Assembly: GCA_963720075.1 (NCBI GenBank)
Contig: CAVREG010000016.1
Coordinates: 496,001 to 560,000, forward strand
DNA: 64,000 nucleotides
Direction of reading: 5' to 3'
Source of the DNA: PALSA-188 sp963720075
Lineage (GTDB): Bacteria; Acidobacteriota; Terriglobia; Terriglobales; Acidobacteriaceae
The notes under the pieces are model-generated. The model made no database searches. It was given only the letters and a program-made list of their open reading frames with translations, and had not been told where the DNA came from. Below, piece by piece: positions 50,468 to 59,802 of the stretch; positions within the stretch are counted from its first letter, which is position 1; the number at the start of each line of letters is the position of its first letter. Made by a program: the position numbers and the translations under genes.

Positions 50468-53016
50468 GTTGGTTTCGTTCAAGGCGTGGACTGGTGGCTT
50501 TACTCGGGGTGCTGCTGCTCGTTTTGTTCCTGATAAGGCCCAGTGTTGGCCACCTGCGCACGCGCATAGCCCGGTCTATCTCCACCTCGCTCGGGCGGCG
50601 TGTTGAAATTTCGTCCGCTAGCTTTCGCTTTCTTCCCCAGCCCGGATTTGATCTGGACAATTTTGTCGTTTATGACGATCCTGCTTTCAGTCTGGAACCA
50701 ATGTTACGTTCCGACGAAGTTACCGCTTCGCTGCGAATAGCATCCCTGTTGCGCGGTCATCTGGAAATCTCAACTCTGAGGCTGATTGAGCCAAGCTTGA
50801 ATTTGGTACGAAACAATAACGGCCATTGGAATCTGGAATATCTTTTGGAGCGAGCGGCAAAAGCTTCGGCGGCTCCGACTGGAAAACCAGCAAGCGAAAC
50901 GCGGCCCGAGTTCCCGTACGTTGAGGCGAGCGGCGGCCGTATCAACTTTAAATTTGGAATGGAGAAGAAACAGTTCGCTCTCACGGATGCCGATTTTGCC
51001 CTTTTTCAGGACTCAGAAAATTCCTGGGGTATGCGGTTGGAGGCTAGACCCATCCGGACAGATTCGAGCTTCTCGGATATCGGCTTGCTGAAAATAACCG
51101 GTTCATGGCGAAGAGCACAACCGCTGCACGAAACGCCGCTAAGGTTCAGCATGCGATGGCAACAGGCGCAGTTGGGGCAAGTTTCCAAACTTATTTACGA
51201 GAACGACCGCGGATGGCGCGGTGCTATGACGTTGTCAGCAGAAGTCAGCGGCACCCCTGAAAAATTAGTGATAATTACTCAAGCATCGGTCGAAGACTTT
51301 AGGCGCTACGACGTTCTGACGGACAATCCCATTCGATTAAGGGCGCAATGCGGTGCAAATTACAGCTCTACCTCACAAACGTTGTTTAACATCATCTGCT
51401 CATCTCCAGTTGGAGATGGTGCCATTACTTTGCACGGGAGCCTGTCTGTATCCACGTCGCCGATATTCCATTTTGCGCTTTTTGCTCAGGACCTACCGCT
51501 CCAGTCTTTGATTGCTCTTGCGCGCCATTCGAAAAAAGATATTCCCGCCGACCTACTCGCCATTGGGACTCTTGACGGAGCCATGAGGATCCAGCGCGAA
51601 AAGAATGAGGACAATACAAAGACTGTATGGGAAGGAAACGGAGAAACCTCCGAGTTCCGGCTCACGTCACAATCGGCGCCTCCTCAACTTTCGCTGCCGA
51701 AAATTCACCTCTCCATTTCTTCCGGAGGCCAGGATGACAATTATTCCAGGAAACATCCCCTTGCAATTGAGGAAAGCGTCCCAAGTTCAGGAGGGAGCCC
51801 TCCAGTAGAAACGCGCGTAACCATCAGCCCATTTGTTGTTGCGCTCGGCGAGCCGAAGCCGGCTACCGTAACAGGATGGTTTTCTCTTTCCGGTTACAGC
51901 CTGACGATTGACGGCGATGCGCAGCTCCAGCAGTTGTTACGAGCCGCCCAAGCAATCGGAATTCCAGCGCCTAAGCCCGATGCCGAAGGCAAAGTGAAGT
52001 TCACACTGCAAATTGGGGACATATGGGCGGGATTCAAAGCCCCCAGAGTCACAGGAAATGCGGAGTTGCGTTCGGTTCGGGCAAAGGTCCGCGGGCTGAA
52101 CGCGCCAATAGAAATCACAAACGCGAAAATATTTCTGGATCCAGATAAAACGAACGTTCAAAGTGTGACGGTTCTGGCTGCGGGCACGACATGGCGTGGG
52201 TCGTTGGTTCTGCCCCGGCCCTGCGGAGCCTTGGGATCGTGCCCTATCCACATGGACTTGCACGCCGATGAAATTGTCACCGACAAATTGGATAAGCTTT
52301 TGGATCCTCAGTACGCCAAACGTCCCTGGTACCGTTTTCTGATGGCTTCGCAGAAAAATTCCTATCTTCTTTCGCTTCGGGCGACGGGTCAACTCGCGGC
52401 GGATCGGATTCTCTTGCACAAGCTTAATGGAACGCACTTCTCCGCCAGTTTCGATTTGGACCGGGGAAAGCTTCAGCTAACGAACCTGCGCGGTGCGGTC
52501 CTTGGCGGAACCCACACCGGCGAGTGGACATTGGATTTTACGACGCGACCTCCGGCATATAGCGGGGACGGCTCTTTCCAAAACGTTGCTTTGGCGCAGC
52601 TCGCAAGCGCCACGCACGATAACTGGATTTCGGGGACGGCCACGGCCACTTATCACGCGACGGCTTCGGGCTGGAATGCGGACGAACTCTTTTCGTCCGC
52701 CACCGGAATTCTGCAAATTCAAGCCCGCGATGGATTCATGCCGCACATGACTTCGACAAGTTTCGCTGGCCCGCTACAAATCGGCAATTTCGAAGGCAGT
52801 TTAGTTCTTCGCCACAAGGAGCTTGACTTCAGAGAAGCAAAGCTCGAAACCAATGGCGGCACTTATCAGGTAAGCGGAACAGCGTCTTTAGGCCGGGCGC
52901 TCAACTTGAAGCTCGCGCGCAGTGGAAATCGCGGGTTCAACATTACCGGAACGGTGAGCACTCCCATTATCTCGACTAACCCCATTCGCGAGACGCAAGC
53001 GGCCTTAAAGCCATGA
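50464..53016 (+). CDS. AsmA-family envelope protein
   Basis: An 850-residue protein with an N-terminal signal anchor (about 8-26), the AsmA entry (LGRRVEISSASFRFLPQPGF to LRLIEPSLNLVRNNNGHWNL) and a long beta-rich repeat region. The end resembles the AsmA C-terminal block (VLGGTHTGEWTLDF, LNLKLARSGNRGFNITGTV). AsmA-like proteins form long grooves between the membranes and are linked to phospholipid transport and outer-membrane assembly. I chose GTG 50464, which overlaps the lepB stop; an ATG at 50437 lies within lepB. The next gene starts in its stop codon. Confidence 0.85.
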   Translation: MSWFRSRRGLVALLGVLLLVLFLIRPSVGHLRTRIARSISTSLGRRVEISSASFRFLPQPGFDLDNFVVYDDPAFSLEPMLRSDEVTASLRIASLLRGHLEISTLRLIEPSLNLVRNNNGHWNLEYLLERAAKASAAPTGKPASETRPEFPYVEASGGRINFKFGMEKKQFALTDADFALFQDSENSWGMRLEARPIRTDSSFSDIGLLKITGSWRRAQPLHETPLRFSMRWQQAQLGQVSKLIYENDRGWRGAMTLSAEVSGTPEKLVIITQASVEDFRRYDVLTDNPIRLRAQCGANYSSTSQTLFNIICSSPVGDGAITLHGSLSVSTSPIFHFALFAQDLPLQSLIALARHSKKDIPADLLAIGTLDGAMRIQREKNEDNTKTVWEGNGETSEFRLTSQSAPPQLSLPKIHLSISSGGQDDNYSRKHPLAIEESVPSSGGSPPVETRVTISPFVVALGEPKPATVTGWFSLSGYSLTIDGDAQLQQLLRAAQAIGIPAPKPDAEGKVKFTLQIGDIWAGFKAPRVTGNAELRSVRAKVRGLNAPIEITNAKIFLDPDKTNVQSVTVLAAGTTWRGSLVLPRPCGALGSCPIHMDLHADEIVTDKLDKLLDPQYAKRPWYRFLMASQKNSYLLSLRATGQLAADRILLHKLNGTHFSASFDLDRGKLQLTNLRGAVLGGTHTGEWTLDFTTRPPAYSGDGSFQNVALAQLASATHDNWISGTATATYHATASGWNADELFSSATGILQIQARDGFMPHMTSTSFAGPLQIGNFEGSLVLRHKELDFREAKLETNGGTYQVSGTASLGRALNLKLARSGNRGFNITGTVSTPIISTNPIRETQAALKP

Positions 53017-53603
53017 TGTTGAAGACTAGGCACTTGCTGGTGGCAGCGTTAGCAATATTTTTGGCTGAGGCACAAGCCGCGACCGCTGCACCCGCCCACA
53101 ATGCCGCCGCTCGCCGCGCCGAAACCAAAGTACAGCACATCGAGAAGAATGCGGAACTGGCGCATCCAGATTCCGTTGCCACGGAATTCTCGGATGAAGA
53201 AATCAACGGGTATTTTGCAAGTGAGGAAGTGGCGTTGCCGGCGGGGGTCAAGGCCGTGACATTTGAGGAACAACCCGGGATTGTGACCGCATCCTGCCGG
53301 GTGGACTTCGACCAGGTCAAAGCCGGGAGAGGTTCAGCGAATCCACTATTGTCTCTTTTCTCCGGCGTTCACGATGTGGTTGTGGTGGCTAACGCAAGAG
53401 GCGCTGGCAGACAAGGGACCGTGGATGTTCAATCCGTATCACTTGATGGAGTAGAAATTCCCACATTTATCCTTGAGCTCTTCGTGGAAAAATTCATCCA
53501 ACCAAAATACCCGGACGTGGGGCTGAACACCCGCTTCCAGCTGCCGGATAGGATAGATTCGGCGGTTGTTGGTGAACAAAATGTCAGCGTCATTCAAAAG
53601 TGA
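53013..53603 (+). CDS. Secreted protein coupled to the AsmA gene, unknown
   Basis: A 196-residue protein with a signal peptide (through AQAATA) and a beta-rich body (FSDEEINGYFASEEVALPAG, GIVTASCRVDFDQVKAG, VQSVSLDGVEIPTFILELFV). Its pattern of strand-DG-V-x-I-P and a terminal helix resembles lipid-binding LmeA/DUF2993-type proteins, but I am not sure. The ATG overlaps the AsmA stop (ATGA), so the two are translated together and probably act together in the envelope. Confidence 0.7.
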   Translation: MMLKTRHLLVAALAIFLAEAQAATAAPAHNAAARRAETKVQHIEKNAELAHPDSVATEFSDEEINGYFASEEVALPAGVKAVTFEEQPGIVTASCRVDFDQVKAGRGSANPLLSLFSGVHDVVVVANARGAGRQGTVDVQSVSLDGVEIPTFILELFVEKFIQPKYPDVGLNTRFQLPDRIDSAVVGEQNVSVIQK

Positions 53604-53660
53604 ATGGCATTCTTGGGATTATGCTATGTTTTATCGTCTTAATTGAAAGACAAGGCGGTT

Positions 53661-54473
53661 ATGCCCCGATACGAATATCGTCCACTCACTCCCAGCCCAG
53701 AAGCCGAGAAGAATTTTTTAGAGTGGATTGCGAAGTTGGACCACGAATTTAGCAATTCAGATCCTGATCACCGCAGCGACATTGTCCGGGATGCGCTCCA
53801 CCAGATCTACCTCGGAAGCGCTCATGCGTCAGAAGAATTCGGTGATGCGCTCGGGAGCCAGGCTCTAATTCACTGCTTCGATCCCCGAAATGTCACCCTT
53901 GAACCTGAATACTACGGCGACGTGGATGCCGCGAAGTATGCCGAGCGCAAGCCTTTAATCTGGTTCTGGATGATGTACGACCGCTCGCCGATTGGATTGA
54001 ATCACTGGCTTGGATTCCGCATGCGCGCGATGCTCGCCCGCCATATCTTCAAACACTGCGGCGAAAGCGTTAAGATATTTCACGGCGTTGAGGTTTCGTT
54101 CGGATACAACCTCGTTGTCGAAGACAATTGCACCATTCATAAGTTCGTTCTTCTCGACGATCGCGGCGACCTTGTGATCCGCGCCGGGAGCTCCATTTCC
54201 GATTACGCAAATGTGTACACGCACTCACACGATCTCGTGGACGGGATGATTGTTGACAACCACACTACCGAAATTGGACCTAAGGCGCGTGTGACCTATC
54301 ATGCAACCGTGCTTAGCGGTGTCAAGATTGGAGAACATGGAATGGTCGGCTCCATGGGGGTAGCTTCGAAGAATGTCGAGCCATTTACCGTAGTCGCCGG
54401 AATTCCCGCCAAGCCAATTAAAGTGAAGCCGATTGCCCCGGAAGAAGTACGGAAAGGCTTCGAAAAAAAATAG
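53661..54473 (+). CDS. Hexapeptide-repeat (left-handed beta-helix) acyltransferase
   Basis: A 270-residue protein with a helical N-terminal part and a left-handed beta-helix of hexapeptide repeats (about 130-250: VVEDNCTIHKFVLLDD, DLVIRAGSSISDYANVYTHS, IGPKARVTYHATVLSGVKIG, MVGSMGVASKNV). It ends in VAGIPAKPIKVK, the usual close of maltose/chloramphenicol acetyltransferase-like enzymes. A catalytic His could be that in YTHSHD. It probably acetylates a sugar or similar small substrate. ATG 53661 (AAGG upstream) is preferred over TTG 53643. Confidence 0.85.
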   Translation: MPRYEYRPLTPSPEAEKNFLEWIAKLDHEFSNSDPDHRSDIVRDALHQIYLGSAHASEEFGDALGSQALIHCFDPRNVTLEPEYYGDVDAAKYAERKPLIWFWMMYDRSPIGLNHWLGFRMRAMLARHIFKHCGESVKIFHGVEVSFGYNLVVEDNCTIHKFVLLDDRGDLVIRAGSSISDYANVYTHSHDLVDGMIVDNHTTEIGPKARVTYHATVLSGVKIGEHGMVGSMGVASKNVEPFTVVAGIPAKPIKVKPIAPEEVRKGFEKK

Positions 54474-54552
54474 GGTTCAGCGTGCACAGCGTTGCCCTAC
54501 GGCGACGCGACAGATGCCGCTGCCAGCGTGTTAGTATCGAAACCACCCTGGC

Positions 54553-55236
54553 ATGACCCTGCAACATGTTGACATCTTATTTCAGCTGATCGTGTTCCTG
54601 CTTGCGATCAGCGTCCACGAATCCGCGCATGCGTGGATGGCGAACCGCCTTGGCGACCCTACGGCGCGGATGTTAGGACGAGTCACGTTAAATCCGATTA
54701 AGCACATTGATCCGGTGGGAACAATCCTTCTGCCAGCAATAGCTCTGATCGCCCACATTCCAGTGCTGGGATGGGCAAAGCCCACGCCAGTGAATCCACT
54801 TAACTTCAAGAATCAAGTTCTTGATGACATCCTCACGTCGGTGGCGGGGCCGGTCAGTAATTTTCTGCTGGCTTCGATTGCTCTGATTGCGATGGCTTTT
54901 GTAAAGTTTGCCTCGCCGTTGGGAGAACAGACAATTTCTGGCATCCCGTATGGAGTGCTTGATCTTGGCACAAACTCCCCCATAGTGCCGGTTTGCTTGC
55001 TGCTTTACGAACTGATGGTGATTAATGTTGTTCTTGGCGTCTTCAATTTGATTCCGGTGCCTCCGTTGGATGGGAGCCATGTACTTCGCCACTTTTTGCC
55101 TACCGGTGCTTTGAAAATTTACGATACCGTGGGAGGCTTCGCGCTGATGGCTCTGGTTTTCTTGGGCGGCGGAATTCTGGGTAGACTTATTTATCCCGTG
55201 CTTGGCATTTTCAATTCCATCCTGTCGAGAATCTGA
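54553..55236 (+). CDS. Site-2-protease-family zinc metalloprotease (M50)
   Basis: A 227-residue membrane protease with about six helices. The zinc site is HESAHAW (HExxH) in the first helix and NLIPVPPLDGSHVL (NxxPxPPLDG) in a later one, as in the short archaeal/bacterial S2P group without PDZ domain. Such enzymes cut substrates within the membrane, often anti-sigma factors, but also act more broadly. The TGA stop shares a base with the trpS start (TGATG). Confidence 0.92.
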   Translation: MTLQHVDILFQLIVFLLAISVHESAHAWMANRLGDPTARMLGRVTLNPIKHIDPVGTILLPAIALIAHIPVLGWAKPTPVNPLNFKNQVLDDILTSVAGPVSNFLLASIALIAMAFVKFASPLGEQTISGIPYGVLDLGTNSPIVPVCLLLYELMVINVVLGVFNLIPVPPLDGSHVLRHFLPTGALKIYDTVGGFALMALVFLGGGILGRLIYPVLGIFNSILSRI

Positions 55237-56258
55237 TGCCGCCTGCCTCCAATCAACGAAAACGCGTTGTCAGCGGCATGCGCTCTAGCGGCAAGCCGCA
55301 CTTGGGCAATTTCGTAGGCGCTCTCGACAATTGGGTCCGCATGCAGGACCAATACGAATGTTTTTTCTTCGTGGCCGATTGGCATGCGCTCACGACCGAT
55401 TATGCCGATACCTCTCGGGTGAAAGAGAACTCTCTTGAGGTGCTGCTGGATTTTCTTGCCGCTGGCCTGGACCCAAAGCGTTGCACTTTGTTCATCCAGT
55501 CACACGTCCCGCAACATGCGGAGTTGCATCTTCTGTTTTCGATGATCACGCCCCTGGGATGGCTCGAGCGTGTGCCCACCTATAAAGAGCAGAAGGAAAA
55601 TATCACCGAGAAAGATTTGAATACGTACGGGTTCCTTGGCTATCCCGTGCTGCAATCAGCGGACATTTTGATTCACAAAGGGGATTTTGTTCCAGTGGGC
55701 GAGGACCAAGTGCCGCATGTCGAACTGACGCGGGAAGTCGCGCGGCGTTTTAATATGTTTTACCCCGGCAAAGTCGTACAGGTCTTTCCGGAGCCTCAAC
55801 CGCTGCTGACGCCCGCCGCAAAGCTGCCCGGAACCGACGGCCGCAAGATGTCAAAGTCGTACGGGAACACCATCTTGCTCACCGATCCCGAACCAATGGT
55901 GCGGCAGAAGCTCAAGACCATGGTGACCGATCCCGCCCGGGTGCGGCGCACCGATCCCGGCAATCCTGATATTTGTCCGGTTGGGGATTTGCATAAGATT
56001 TTCAGCAGCGCGGATACGATCGCCAAAGTGGATGCCGGTTGCCGTTCGGCGGGAATTGGATGCATTGAATGTAAAAGCTGGGCGGCAGACGCTCTGGTAA
56101 GCATTCTTAATCCCATGCAGGAACGACGCAAAAAATACGAGGAGAATCCGCGGCTCGCCTGGGATATTCTGGAGGCAGGTTCGGAGCGGGCGCGAGCGGG
56201 TGCCGCCGCCACGATGGACGAGGTACGCGAAGCGATGGGAATGTCGCTGAAATATTAG
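55236..56258 (+). CDS. trpS: Tryptophan--tRNA ligase
   Basis: A 340-residue class I aminoacyl-tRNA synthetase charging tRNA(Trp). It shows the HIGH-like SSGKPHLGNFVGAL (class-specific PHLGN at 21-25), a downstream VGEDQVPHVELTRE block and KMSKS in TDGRKMSKSYGNTI. Length matches bacterial TrpRS. A cysteine-containing stretch near the C-terminus, GCRSAGIGCIECK, is seen in many members. It is coupled to the S2P gene and is followed 15 bp later by scpA. Confidence 0.96.
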   Translation: MPPASNQRKRVVSGMRSSGKPHLGNFVGALDNWVRMQDQYECFFFVADWHALTTDYADTSRVKENSLEVLLDFLAAGLDPKRCTLFIQSHVPQHAELHLLFSMITPLGWLERVPTYKEQKENITEKDLNTYGFLGYPVLQSADILIHKGDFVPVGEDQVPHVELTREVARRFNMFYPGKVVQVFPEPQPLLTPAAKLPGTDGRKMSKSYGNTILLTDPEPMVRQKLKTMVTDPARVRRTDPGNPDICPVGDLHKIFSSADTIAKVDAGCRSAGIGCIECKSWAADALVSILNPMQERRKKYEENPRLAWDILEAGSERARAGAAATMDEVREAMGMSLKY

Positions 56259-56273
56259 ACAGCGGTCAGAGAA

Positions 56274-57158
56274 ATGACTCAGGCTTTAAAAATCGAATCT
56301 AATAACGCTGATTCAGTGGAATGCCTTGCTCCTGCGAATAACAGCGCGGTGCATGCGGTCTCCCCGTCAAAAAAGAAGGAGGAAAACGACTACCCTTTCG
56401 CGGTCGCTGTTACGGACGTGTATGAAGGTCCGCTCGATCTTTTGCTTGATCTAATCCGCAAACAGGACATAGATATTTACGACATTCCGATCTCCAAAAT
56501 TACGGCTCAGTATCTCGCATATGTTGAGCGGTTGCGCGAGTTGGATGTTAACGTGGCCGCCGACTTTATTTACATGGCCGCCGTACTGATTCACATCAAA
56601 TCGAAGATGTTGTTGCCGCGTGATCCGGCGGCCGCTTCCGAAGCAGATGACGATCCGCGTGGTGAACTGGTCAATCGCCTCATTGAACATGAAAAATTCA
56701 AATCCGCGGCGCAGATGTTGATGCAGAAGCAGCAGATCGAAGAGGCGGTCTGGTCGAATCCCGCAATCAAAGAATTCATGCAGGACGAAGGCACCGAACC
56801 CGAGATGGCCGCCGACGTCATTGATCTGGTAAAAACATTTCAGCAGGTAATTGATCGTCTGCGCAATCGTCCCATTATTCAAGTGGACGAGGAAACCGTC
56901 ACCGTCGGACAGATGATTGATTACTTGCGGCGGCGTTTGAATGTTGAAGATCGTCCGATACGGCTGAAGCAATTGCTACGAAATGTTGAATCGAGGCAGG
57001 CACTCGTTTGCATGTTTCTGGCACTTTTGGAGTTAGTGCGCTTGCAAGCCATCCAGCTGCGGCAAGACCGCATGTTCGGCGAGATTTTGCTGCGAAAGCA
57101 TGGCGGATTCGACGCAGTAATGTCAGAGCAGGCAGCAGTGAGGGATGATTGGCGGTAG
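56274..57158 (+). CDS. scpA: Segregation and condensation protein A
   Basis: ScpA is the kleisin of the SMC-ScpAB condensin. The 294-residue protein has a non-conserved N-terminal 40 residues, then the kleisin core: YEGPLDLLLDLIRKQDIDIYDIPISKIT, given in parts as YEGPLDLLLDLIRKQ and DIDIYDIPISKIT. IHIKSKMLLPRD follows, and a winged-helix C-terminus, ALVCMFLALLELVRL, that binds SMC. scpB follows after 108 bp, so the pair is kept together. Confidence 0.96.
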   Translation: MTQALKIESNNADSVECLAPANNSAVHAVSPSKKKEENDYPFAVAVTDVYEGPLDLLLDLIRKQDIDIYDIPISKITAQYLAYVERLRELDVNVAADFIYMAAVLIHIKSKMLLPRDPAAASEADDDPRGELVNRLIEHEKFKSAAQMLMQKQQIEEAVWSNPAIKEFMQDEGTEPEMAADVIDLVKTFQQVIDRLRNRPIIQVDEETVTVGQMIDYLRRRLNVEDRPIRLKQLLRNVESRQALVCMFLALLELVRLQAIQLRQDRMFGEILLRKHGGFDAVMSEQAAVRDDWR

Positions 57159-57166
57159 CAAAAAAC

Positions 57167-57263
57167 CGTCGTTGGTCGTAGGTCGTTGGCCTTTAAGGCC
57201 AGCAGTCTTCAGCTTCCACCCAACGACCAATTGCCAAGGGCCAACGACGAACGACCAACGACG
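57167..57263. repeat. Long imperfect hairpin directly before scpB
   Basis: Two 25-base arms (57167-57191 and 57239-57263) are inverted repeats with two mismatched positions, both built on CGTCGTTGGTCGT...CGTTGGCC. The second arm ends three bases before the scpB ATG, and no Shine-Dalgarno sequence is found in that stretch. The 47-base loop holds a further partial copy (CAACGACCAATTG). It looks like a REP-type unit inserted in the scpA-scpB gap. Confidence 0.75.
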
Positions 57264-57266
57264 ATC

Positions 57267-57974
57267 ATGAATCTTAAAGCCAAACTCGAAGCAATAATTT
57301 ACGCGGCGGAAACTCCTATTCCGCTGGATCAGATTGTCCAATTGGTCAGGCAGTCACTTTCCGACGAGGGCGCTGCCAGCGATGCGGAAATCAAATCGCA
57401 AGTGCGATCTGCTATCGAGGAGTTGACGACCGAATATGCGGGCACGGAACATGGCATTGAAGTCCGCCAGGTCGCTGGTGGATATCGTGTCTCCACCAAA
57501 CCCGAGCACCATGATCTGGTGCGCGCGTTTGCCAAAAGTCTAAAGCCGCCAATCCGACTGTCTCTTCCAGCTCTTGAGACGCTGGCGGTAATCGCATATA
57601 AGCAGCCGGTCACCGTTCCGGAGATCAGCGAAATTCGTGGCGTGGATTCAAACGGCGTGATTGCCACTCTGCTTGACAGGAAGTTGATCACGACTGCGGG
57701 GCGCAAAGAGGTAATAGGGCGGCCCATCCTCTACAAAACTACCAAGGAATTTTTGCTTCGTTTTGGATTGAAAGATGTCAACGAACTGCCCAGTATGGAA
57801 GAGTTCGAAAAGCTGGTCGCAGAATCGTTTCAGAGTGACATGTTGCCCCTGAATGGGCAACAAAGTACTATCAACGAACCTGCGGAGGCCGATGGCCAAC
57901 AGCACAGCGACTCGTTGGCCCAGCAACATGTTGGTGCCGACCAGAGCGACGACAAAAGCGATCCAGCCGCCTAA
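57267..57974 (+). CDS. scpB: Segregation and condensation protein B
   Basis: ScpB is the winged-helix partner that dimerises and clasps ScpA in the SMC complex. The 235-residue protein has MNLKAKLEAIIYAAETPIPL at the start, GYRVSTKPEH, LSLPALETLAVIAYKQPVT, IRGVDSNGVIATLLDRKLI and a closing TTKEFLLRFGLKDVNELPSM, all hallmarks. A 40-residue Gln/Asp-rich tail is variable. I chose ATG 57267; an upstream ATG at 57186 lies inside the hairpin unit. It precedes an RluB-type gene, a common order. Confidence 0.95.
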   Translation: MNLKAKLEAIIYAAETPIPLDQIVQLVRQSLSDEGAASDAEIKSQVRSAIEELTTEYAGTEHGIEVRQVAGGYRVSTKPEHHDLVRAFAKSLKPPIRLSLPALETLAVIAYKQPVTVPEISEIRGVDSNGVIATLLDRKLITTAGRKEVIGRPILYKTTKEFLLRFGLKDVNELPSMEEFEKLVAESFQSDMLPLNGQQSTINEPAEADGQQHSDSLAQQHVGADQSDDKSDPAA

Positions 57975-58001
57975 ATACTTCTGCTTTGCGAATATCACCC
58001 C

Positions 58002-58733
58002 ATGCCGGCTGAACGCCTTCAAAAAATAATCGCTGCAGCCGGGATCGCGTCACGGCGCAAGGCTGAGCAACTTATCTCCGGCGGTCTCGTGTCGGTCAAC
58101 GGTCAAATTGTCACTGAACTCGGCAGCAAAGCTGATCCTGCAAAGGACCACATCCGGGTGAACGGAAAGCTGCTACAAGGTCCCGAACACCACGTTTATC
58201 TGCTAATGAACAAGCCAAAAGGATATGTCACAACGCTTCGCGACCCAGAAGGCCGGCCTACCGTGATGGATCTGCTGCACGGCGTCGGCGCGCGCGTTTA
58301 TCCCGTCGGACGTCTCGACTATGCAAGCGAAGGTTTACTCTTGCTGACCAATGACGGCGACTTCGCCAACTTTTTAATGAAGGCCGCCTCGCACGTGCCG
58401 AAAACCTATATGGTCAAAGTGGCCAAGACTCCATCTGCGGACGGACTGGCACGGTTGCGCACAGGGCTTTTCATCGCAACGGACAACGGGCGCAGAGTTA
58501 AAACTTCCCCGGCAAAAGTTAGTCTCATTCGGGAAGCTGACAATCCGTGGTATGAGGTTACGTTAACTGAAGGCAGGAATCGCCAGATACGGCGCATGTT
58601 CGAAGCCATAGGACATCACGTCGAAAAGATTAAGCGAGTGCGTTACGGACCACTCGAACTGGACGTCCATCCCGGCAAATTTCGCCGCCTCACGCCGCAA
58701 GAAGTCTCGCGAGTCAAATCGGCAGCCAGGTAA
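58002..58733 (+). CDS. rluB: 23S rRNA pseudouridine synthase, RluB/RsuA family
   Basis: This 243-residue enzyme isomerises a uridine in rRNA. An S4 RNA-binding domain (AERLQKIIAAAGIASRRKAE) opens the protein, followed by NKPKGYVTT and the catalytic motif GRLDYASEGLLLLTNDG, whose Asp is the nucleophile. The C-terminal NRQIRRMFEAIGH is also standard. RluB modifies 23S U2605 and RsuA 16S U516 in E. coli; the scpA-scpB neighbourhood favours RluB, as in many genomes. It is convergent with the ROK kinase, with no gap. Confidence 0.92.
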   Translation: MPAERLQKIIAAAGIASRRKAEQLISGGLVSVNGQIVTELGSKADPAKDHIRVNGKLLQGPEHHVYLLMNKPKGYVTTLRDPEGRPTVMDLLHGVGARVYPVGRLDYASEGLLLLTNDGDFANFLMKAASHVPKTYMVKVAKTPSADGLARLRTGLFIATDNGRRVKTSPAKVSLIREADNPWYEVTLTEGRNRQIRRMFEAIGHHVEKIKRVRYGPLELDVHPGKFRRLTPQEVSRVKSAAR

Positions 58734-59753
58734 TCAAGACCCCATTATCATTGGAAGCCTTGCGGCCCCATACAATCCGGCGTCGCTGCCAAGAAGCGCC
58801 CGCGTTATGATTGTCCTGGCCGGTCCGCTTGATTCGATCTTTGCAGAAGCGCCCGTTGAATCATGGGGCGAGTCCGGGGCAGTCGCTGCATAAACCATCG
58901 AGCGCAGCCGCAACTCCTCGAAGATTGCCGGCGCAAAGGCTTCCCATGCGCTCGAGACTCCTCCACCAATAACATACATAGGTAGATTCAAAACGTTTAT
59001 TAAATTAGATAGAACAATCCCAACACAGCGCCCCACCTCGTGAAATATTCTCTTGGCATCTGAATCTCCCTGAATCGCAAGGTTATAAATAGCCCTGGCG
59101 CTGAATTCCGCATCCGAACCAGCCGCAAGCCGCAGCCCAGGAGCGCCCGCTGTGACAGCTTCTTTCGCCATTCGCATGATCGCTGTCGCGGAAGCGTATT
59201 GCTCCAGGCATCCGCGATTGCCGCAGCCGCATTGCACGCCGTTCGGTTCCACGGTGGTGTGTCCAGCCTCGCCCGCCATCCCGCTCATGCCTGCCCAAAT
59301 TCGTCCATTGAGCACCAACCCACCACCAACGCCGGTACCCAGGGTCAAAATCGCCAGGTGCTCAACGTTCTTCCCGGCTCCAAGCCATTTTTCGCCCAGA
59401 GCTGCCACGTTCGCGTCGTTTTCCACGATTGCACGAGACCGGAGACATTCCTCAATCTCATCCTTAACCGACGCGCCCTCCCATCCCGGCAAATTCGGCG
59501 ATCCACGCATCACTCCAGTTTGAACGTCGATGATTCCAGGGATCCCAATACCCACTCCCAAGAGCGAGGATTTTTTCTCATATTGCTTGCCCAACCGATG
59601 GATGGCGTCGCACATATCCTGAATAACACGTGCGCGACCTCGTGAAACCTCGGTGCCAAGCGTGACTTTTTCGAGCAGAGTTCCGTTCTCATCCACCGCC
59701 GCGATGCGAAGGTTCGTCCCGCCAAGATCTACGCCGATGGAAAAGTTAGGCAT
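58734..59753 (-). CDS. ROK-family sugar kinase (glucokinase-like)
   Basis: A 339-residue ROK kinase. The ATP-binding VDLGGTNLRIAAVD lies at 8-21, the sugar-binding ENDANVAALGE follows, then the ROK zinc motif GHTTVEPNGVQCGCGNRGCLE (given in parts as GHTTVEPNG and CGCGNRGCLEQY) and GGGVSSAWE. GlcK-type glucose phosphorylation is the most likely activity, although some relatives act on other hexoses. I chose ATG 59753; an open extension to 59993 runs into mutM and has no homology. It is 49 bp downstream of mutM on the same strand. Confidence 0.92.
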   Translation of the reverse strand: MPNFSIGVDLGGTNLRIAAVDENGTLLEKVTLGTEVSRGRARVIQDMCDAIHRLGKQYEKKSSLLGVGIGIPGIIDVQTGVMRGSPNLPGWEGASVKDEIEECLRSRAIVENDANVAALGEKWLGAGKNVEHLAILTLGTGVGGGLVLNGRIWAGMSGMAGEAGHTTVEPNGVQCGCGNRGCLEQYASATAIMRMAKEAVTAGAPGLRLAAGSDAEFSARAIYNLAIQGDSDAKRIFHEVGRCVGIVLSNLINVLNLPMYVIGGGVSSAWEAFAPAIFEELRLRSMVYAATAPDSPHDSTGASAKIESSGPARTIITRALLGSDAGLYGAARLPMIMGS

Positions 59754-59802
59754 GAGGATTTCTAGAGTATCATTCCCGGCCGTGAAGGAAAGGCGTGCCT
59801 GA

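Noticed and set aside
57159..57266. CRISPR-like repetition of ACGACC units
   Set aside because: The repeats are short, in inverse pairs with no uniform spacers, and no cas genes are present; it is a hairpin unit.
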